Shown one piece after another: positions 57,514 to 64,000 of a stretch of DNA of 64,000 bases (positions are counted from its first letter, which is position 1; each line of letters starts with the position of its first letter). Both the position numbers and the translations under genes were made by a program. The stretch spans positions 669,501 through 733,500 of the forward strand of contig NW_026731895.1 in NCBI RefSeq assembly GCF_028476545.1. The letters are read 5' to 3'. The stretch comes from Physella acuta. Taxonomy: Eukaryota > Mollusca > Gastropoda > Physidae. Under the pieces are notes generated by a model, which was given only the letters and a program-made list of their open reading frames with translations, was not told the DNA's origin and did not search any database.

Positions 57514-57725
57514 GTCAGTGCTTTCTTCTCAATAGGTCAGTGCTTTCTTCTCAACAGGTGAGGGGTTTCTTCTCAACATGTCAGTGCTTTCTTCTCAATA
57601 GGTCAGTGCTTTCTTCTCAACTGGTCAGTGCTTTCTTCTCAATAGGTCAGTGCTTTCTTCTCAATAGGTCAGTGCTTTCTTCTCAATAGGTCAGTGCTTT
57701 CTTCTCAACAGGTGAGGGGTTTCTT
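57502..57725. repeat. 23-bp array built from the exon 54-equivalent 3' end and its donor
   Basis: Units of CTTTCTTCTCAATAGGTCAG plus TGC repeat about nine times. The exon end is CTTCTCAACAG|GTCAGTG, so each unit is a copied exon end plus donor. Some units read CAACAG|GTGAGG. Confidence 0.93.
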
Positions 57726-58029
57726 CTCCTGCCAATCTTCTGCTGGTTCTACCTGAAACACATTACCTGCTCATTGAAGTTTCTGGAATTCTTGTTTGAA
57801 TTCTTCATAATTTACAATTAGAATCAATGTTTATATCTACCTTATTGATTATTTTCAACGTTATTTTTTCATTCATCACTACTTTCTAAAAGAAATTTCA
57901 GAATTAATATTCCCTTTTAATATTTGATCTTTCAGTGAAATTATTTGATATTTAATGGTGTGTAAGAACATTGATATTATTCTTTCACATACATATATTT
58001 GTTTCATTTATGAGCATGTATAGCATCCT
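57726..58029. other. Unique part of the exon 54-55 intron
   Basis: About 300 bp of AT-rich sequence between two arrays; nothing recognised. Confidence 0.6.
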
Positions 58030-61000
58030 TATGACTTAACTGAAGCATCTAACCAGCTCCCTCCGTCAACATCCTTATGACTTAACTGTGGCGACTAACC
58101 AGCTCCCTCCATCAACATCCTTATGACTTAACTGAGGCGACTAACCAGCTCCCTCCATCAACATCCTTATGACTTAACTGTGGCGACTAACCAGCTCCCT
58201 CCGTCAACATCCTTATGACTTAACTGAGGCGACTAACCAGCTCCCTCCGTCAACATCCTTATGACTTAACTGAGGCGACTAACCAGCTCCCTCCATCAAC
58301 ATCCTTATGACTTAACTGAGGCGACTAACCAGCTCCCTCCATCAACATCCTTATGACTTAACTGAGGCGACTAACCAGCTCCCTCCATCAACATCCTTAT
58401 GACTTAACTGTGGCGACTAACTAGCTCCCTCCGTCAACATCCTTATGACTTAACTGTGGTGACTAACTAGCTCCCTCTATCAACATCCTTATGACTTAAC
58501 TGTGGCGACTAACTAGCTCCCTACATCAACATCCTTATGACTTAACTGTGGCGACTAACCAGCTCCCTCCATCAACATCCTTATGACTTAACTGTGGCGA
58601 CTAACCAGCTCCCTCCATCAACATCCTTATGACTTAACTGTGGCGACTAACCAGCTCCCTCCATCAACATCCTTATGACTTAACTGAGGCGACTAACCAG
58701 CTCCCTCCGTCAACATCCTTATGACTTAACTGTGGCGACTAACCAGCTCCCTCCATCAACATCCTTATGACTTAACTGAGGCGACTAACCAGCTCCCTCC
58801 GTCAACATCCTTATGACTTAACTGAGGCGACTAACCAGCTCCCTCCATCAACATCCTTATGACTTAACTGAGGCGACTAACCAGCTCCCTCCATCAACAT
58901 CCTTATGACTTAACTGTGGCGACTAACCAGCTCCCTCCATCAACATCCTTATGACTTAACTGAGGCGACTAACCAGCTCCCTCCATCAACATCCTTATGA
59001 CTTAACTGAGGCGACTAACCAGCTCCCTCCATCAACATCCTTATGACTTAACTGTGGCGACTAACCAGCTCCCTCCATCAACATCCTTATGACTTAACTG
59101 AAGCATCTAACCAGCTCCCTCCATCAACATCCTTATGACTTAACTGAGGCGACTAACCAGCTCCCTCCATCAACATCCTTATGACTTAACTGAGGCGACT
59201 AACCAGCTCCCTCCATCAACATCCTTATGACTTAACTGAGGCGACTAACCAGCTCCCTCCATCAACATCCTTATGACTTAACTGAGGCGACTAACCAGCT
59301 CCCTCCGTCAACATCCTTATGACTTAACTGTGGCGACTAACCAGCTCCCTCCATCAACATCCTTATGACTTAACTGAGGCGACTAACCAGCTCCCTCCAT
59401 CAACATCCTTATGACTTAACTGAGGCGACTAACCAGCTCCCTCCATCAACATCCTTATGACTTAACTGAGGCGACTAACCAGCTCCCTCCATCAACATCC
59501 TTATGACTTAACTGTGGCGACTAACCAGCTCCCTCCATCAACATCCTTATGACTTAACTGAGGCGACTAACCAGCTCCCTCCATCAACATCCTTATGACT
59601 TAACTGCGGCGACTAACCAGCTCCCTCCATCAACATCCTTATGACTTAACTGAGGCGACTAACCAGCTCCCTCCATCAACATCCTTATGACTTAACTGTG
59701 GCGACTAACCAGCTCCCTCCATCAACATCCTTATGACTTAACTGAGGCGACTAACCAGCTCCCTCCGTCAACATCCTTATGACTTAACTGAGGCGACTAA
59801 CCAGCTCCCTCCATCAACATCCTTATGACTTAACTGTGGCGACTAACCAGCTCCCTCCATCAACATCCTTATGACTTAACTGAGGCGACTAACCAGCTCC
59901 CTCCATCAACATCCTTATGACTTAACTGTGGCGACTAACCAGCTCCCTCCATCAACATCCTTATGACTTAACTGAGGCGACTAACCAGCTCCCTCCATCA
60001 ACATCCTTATGACTTAACTGTGGCGACTAACCAGCTCCCTCCATCAACATCCTTATGACTTAACTGTGGCGACTAACCAGCTCCCTCCATCAACATCCTT
60101 ATGACTTAACTGAGGCGACTAACCAGCTCCCTCCATCAACATCCTTATGACTTAACTGTGGCGACTAACCAGCTCCCTCCATCAACATCCTTATGACTTA
60201 ACTGAGGCGACTAACCAGCTCCCTCCATCAACATCCTTATGACTTAACTGTGGCGACTAACCAGCTCCCTCCATCAACATCCTTATGACTTAACTGTGGC
60301 GACTAACCAGCTCCCTCCATCAACATCCTTATGACTTAACTGAGGCGACTAACCAGCTCCCTCCATCAACATCCTTATGACTTAACTGTGGCGACTAACC
60401 AGCTCCCTCCATCAACATCCTTATGACTTAACTGAGGCGACTAACCAGCTCCCTCCATCAACATCCTTATGACTTAACTGTGGCGACTAACCAGCTCCCT
60501 CCATCAACATCCTTATGACTTAACTGAGGCGACTAACCAGCTCCCTCCATCAACATCCTTATGACTTAACTGTGGCGACTAACCAGCTCCCTCCATCAAC
60601 ATCCTTATGACTTAACTGAGGCGACTAACCAGCTCCCTCCATCAACATCCTTATGACTTAACTGAGGCGACTAACCAGCTCCCTCCGTCAACATCCTTAT
60701 GACTTAACTGAGGCGACTAACCAGCTCCCTCCATCAACATCCTTATGACTTAACTGAGGCGACTAACCAGCTCCCTCCATCAACATCCTTATGACTTAAC
60801 TGAGGCGACTAACCAGCTCCCTCCATCAACATCCTTATGACTTAACTGTGGCGACTAACCAGCTCCCTCCATCAACATCCTTATGACTTAACTGTGGCGA
60901 CTAACCAGCTCCTTCCATCAACATCCTTATGACTTAACTGAGGCGACTAACCAGCTCCCTCCATCAACATCCTTATGACTTAACTGTGGCGACTAACCAG

Positions 61001-62176
61001 CTCCCTCCATCAACATCCTTATGACTTAACTGAGGCGACTAACCAGCTCCCTCCATCAACATCCTTATGACTTAACTGTGGCGACTAACCAGCTCCCTCC
61101 ATCAACATCCTTATGACTTAACTGAGGCGACTAACCAGCTCCCTCCATCAACATCCTTATGACTTAACTGAGGCGACTAACCAGCTCCCTCCGTCAACAT
61201 CCTTATGACTTAACTGAGGCGACTAACCAGCTCCCTCCATCAACATCCTTATGACTTAACTGAGGCGACTAACCAGCTCCCTCCATCAACATCCTTATGA
61301 CTTAACTGTGGCGACTAACCAGCTCCCTCCATCAACATCCTTATGACTTAACTGTGGCGACTAACCAGCTCCCTCCATCAACATCCTTATGACTTAACTG
61401 TGGCGACTAACCAGCTCCCTCCATCAACATCCTTATGACTTAACTGAGGCGACTAACCAGCTCCCTCCATCAACATCCTTATGACTTAACTGAGGCGACT
61501 AACCAGCTCCCTCCATCAACATCCTTATGACTTAACTGAGGCGACTAACCAGCTCCCTCCATCAACATCCTTATGACTTAACTGAGGCGACTAACCAGCT
61601 CCCTCCATCAACATCCTTATGACTTAACTGTGGCGACTAACCAGCTCCCTCCATCAACATCCTTATGACTTAACTGTGGCGACTAACCAGCTCCCTCCAT
61701 CAACATCCTTATGACTTAACTGTGGCGACTAACCAGCTCCCTCCATCAACATCCTTATGACTTAACTGAGGCGACTAACCAGCTCCCTCCATCAACATCC
61801 TTATGACTTAACTGAGGCGACTAACCAGCTCCCTCCATCAACACCCTTATGACTTAACTGAGGCGACTAACCAGCTCCCTCCATCAACATGACTTAACTG
61901 AGGCGACTAACTATCTCCCTCCATCAACATGACTTAACTGAGGCGACTAACTATCTCCCTCCATCAACATGACTTAACTGAGGCGACTAACCAGCTCCCT
62001 CCATCAACATGACTTAACTGAGGCGACTAACCAGCTCCCTCCATCAACATGACTTAACTGAGGCGACTAACCAGCTCCCTCCATCAACATGACTTAACTG
62101 AGGCGACTAACCAGCTCCCTCCATCAACATTCTTATGTCTTTACTGAAGAATCTAACTAGCTCCCTCCACCAACAG
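58030..62176. repeat. 46-bp minisatellite, about 90 copies, ending in the exon 55-equivalent acceptor
   Basis: The unit is CATCCTTATGACTTAACTGA, GGCGACTAACCAGCTCCCTC and CATCAA. Two subtypes, CTGAGGCG and CTGTGGCG, alternate in runs; between about 59850 and 60650 they follow patterns such as A-T-A-T-T that recur, a higher-order arrangement. Near 61880-62130 a shortened unit (CATGACTTAACTGAGG) is repeated. The last unit mutates CTCCATCAACAT to CTCCACCAACAG, which is the functional acceptor at 62176. Confidence 0.97.
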
Positions 62177-62366
62177 ACTGACCAGCCACTGGAAGGCCCT
62201 CCAGACCACACGAGACAGTGGTCAGCAGTTCGAACCCTCCCTGGAGGAGTTCATGGCCTGGCTAGAGAGCACCGAGTCCTCCTTCAACTCTCTGGCCAAC
62301 CAGACGGCCAACCAGGACCTGAGGAACAACCAGGAGCTGGCTGAGGAGTTTCTGGAACAGTTCAGG
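62177..62366 (+). CDS. DMD: Dystrophin exon, human exon 55 equivalent (R21 end, R22 helix A)
   Basis: 190 nt, phase 2 in and phase 0 out, bounded by CCACCAACAG and TTCAGG|GTGAGT. It encodes LTSHWKALQTTRDSGQQFEP, SLEEFMAWLESTESSFNSLA, NQTANQDLRNNQELAEEFLE and QFR. It has the length and phases of human exon 55 (190 nt), with QQFEPSLEEFMAWLESTESS for QQFPLDLEKFLAWLTEAETT. The next exon (56 equivalent) should begin in phase 0 beyond the window end. Confidence 0.96.
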
Positions 62367-62374
62367 GTGAGTCG

Positions 62375-62650
62375 TCTCTTACACAACCTTCACCTTTCAT
62401 CTCCTATTACCTCTGAACTTTCACCTCAACTTTCACTTTTCCCCTCAACCTTCACCTTTCCCCTCAACCTTCACCTTTCAACTCAACCTCTTTCCCCTCA
62501 ACCTTCACCTTTCAACTCAACCTTCACCTTTCACCTCAACCTTCACCTTTCACCTAAACTTTCACTTTTCAACCTAAACTTCACCTCTCACCTCAACCTT
62601 CACCTTTCACCTCAACCTTCACCTTTCAACCCAAACTTCACCTTTCACAT
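62375..62650. repeat. CT-rich array (AACCTTCACCTTTCACCTC) after the exon 55 equivalent
   Basis: About 14 copies of a 17 to 19-bp unit, CAACCTTCACCTTTCACCT, with AACT variants, starting about 10 bases into the intron. Confidence 0.92.
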
Positions 62651-63554
62651 CTGATGTACCTCTGTGTAACAAAATAATGCACAGCTTTGTATCCATCTCC
62701 CACTACATAAAACGTAATGTAAGACTTCACTAGATAACCACACCTCATCTTATAGGCCCTTTTAGTACCTCCCTCCCCCCCCCCCCCACCACACCACCAC
62801 CACCAGCACACACAGTTCGGTGTGAGTTGCGCCTTGAACCACTAACTTGCCTTTTACTTATAACAGTTCGAATGGCCTATCAATATCATCACCATCTTTA
62901 CTTTCTTGTAATGGTTATTTATCGTATTTGATTGCGTGCGTGCGTTACTGCGCACTGTGACCTATAGAATACTGAAAATGTTAGACCTTGTGTTGTATGA
63001 CAAGTAAGTATGACAGACAGTAGAAGCATCAGAACAACAACAACGAATGTACCAGTTTCTTGAGTTGCTCATCTGTACTCGCGTGATGCCACTACATCCG
63101 TGTGAGACAACGTGTAGTTTCCCTCGTGTGAGTGTTGTAGAATCAGCCCCACCCATGTCCTCCCTCATCCTGACCATGGACTTAGTCACGTGTTAATGTT
63201 TAACTCATCTGTCGTGGAACATGGTCATCCATAATGCGATACGTTTAATAATTGATGACGGACTATTCGCGCGCCAATTCGATTGGTTGGTTTCCTGACA
63301 ACATAGGGCTAGCTGACGGAAAGGGGAAAAGTTAAATACATTTTTTAACCCGGAAGTCGGTTGTTCACCGGGTGGGAAGGGGAGAGGAGGGGGGTGAGTA
63401 CTGGTCGTGATGTTCAGAGGTTTTATCTAGTGTTGTGAGAGAGGATATCTTGGCTGGGGGTGGTGGGGAGGGGAGAGAGACAAACACCAGGTGTCCAGAC
63501 GAATTCTTTTTTTTTTTGTATCAGCCAATAAACTGTCTGGGTCTTGGTAATTGG
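62651..63554. other. Non-coding stretch, no feature recognised
   Basis: Intron with a C-run near 62774-62788 and a G-rich segment at 63360-63475. No exon 56 equivalent was found. In vertebrates the Dp116 promoter lies in this intron, but no comparable promoter cluster was seen here. Confidence 0.4.
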
Positions 63555-63815
63555 CGTGGTGTTTTAGAGCTGGCCAGTGGCCCCAGACTTGCCCGCCACT
63601 AGTAGCTTAGACATGGCCCTTTGTATCTAGACCCACATCAACTACAGATGGCCAGTGGCCCCAGACTTGCCCGCCACTAGTAGCTTAGACATGGCCCTTT
63701 GTATCTTAGACATGGCCCTTTGTATCTAGGCCCGCATCAACTAGAGCTGGCCAGTGGCCCCAGACTTGCCCGCCACTAGTAGCTTAGACATGGCCCTTTA
63801 TATCTAGACCCACCT
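63555..63815. repeat. About 90-bp triplicated unit (CTGGCCAGTGGCCCCAGACT)
   Basis: Three copies of a unit with TGGCCAGTGGCCCCAGACTT, GCCCGCCACTAGTAGCTTAG and ACATGGCCCTTTGTATCTAG. In the second copy the last segment is itself doubled. Confidence 0.92.
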
Positions 63816-64000
63816 GACGTACTCTGGGCCACTGGCCTCCATGTACCTCAGCATGGTACCTCTTGCAGCTACACACTCTAGTGTCAATATTTTCCACGTC
63901 CGTTTTTTATGCTAGTTCATTCCACTTTAGTGTTTAATAAAATTTAAAATTAAAACATGTATGTTGATCTTATTGTTTTAAGCCTGATTATATGCTGGTC
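63816..64000. other. Intron continuing to the window end
   Basis: AT-rich sequence with no exon. Confidence 0.5.

Overview
The window is animal nuclear DNA, most likely from a mollusc and possibly a heterobranch gastropod. The pointers are an AT-rich background, tRNA-Ser-derived SINEs, AGATCT-rich interspersed repeats and very many minisatellites; the lineage is an inference from general texture and is not secure. One protein-coding gene can be supported: the middle of a dystrophin gene on the + strand. Fourteen exons lie between 20235 and 62366. They carry the end of the spectrin-like repeat matching human R16, a Pro/Ser/Thr-rich linker, R17 to R19, a shortened hinge 3, R20, R21 and the start of R22. 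They correspond to human DMD exons 41/42 to 55. The start of the gene lies left of the window, and the WW, EF-hand and ZZ domains lie right of it.

Layout. 1-20234 is probably one large intron holding a 216-bp hAT MITE (447-662), a head-to-tail pair of Helitron-like elements (5575-8728) and many tandem arrays. 20235-20681 and 21462-21634 are exons (41/42 and 43 equivalents). 21635-33170 is an 11.5-kb intron with a dimeric tRNA-Ser SINE, a palindromic interspersed repeat and short arrays. 33171-33312 is the exon 44 equivalent. 33313-47582 is the 14.3-kb counterpart of human intron 44; it holds a SINE split by a hAT MITE, a promoter-like cluster near 39.25 kb and a 2.6-kb 18-bp satellite. 47583-57513 holds ten exons separated by short introns built largely of minisatellites. 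57514-62176 is an intron made almost entirely of about 90 copies of a 46-bp unit. 62177-62366 is the exon 55 equivalent, followed by intron to the window end.

Main observations. (1) The exon map matches the human DMD map in every splice phase, and six exons have exactly the human length (173, 176, 150, 118, 155 and 190 nt). (2) One extra 150-nt phase 0/0 exon lies between the exon 51 and 52 equivalents. (3) Most introns carry a different minisatellite against a splice site, and in several arrays each unit contains a copy of the splice site with some exon sequence. (4) A GC box, E-box, TATA box, initiator and 5' splice site sit in the intron that holds the Dp140 promoter in vertebrates. Human exon lengths and protein matches are from memory, with no alignment run.
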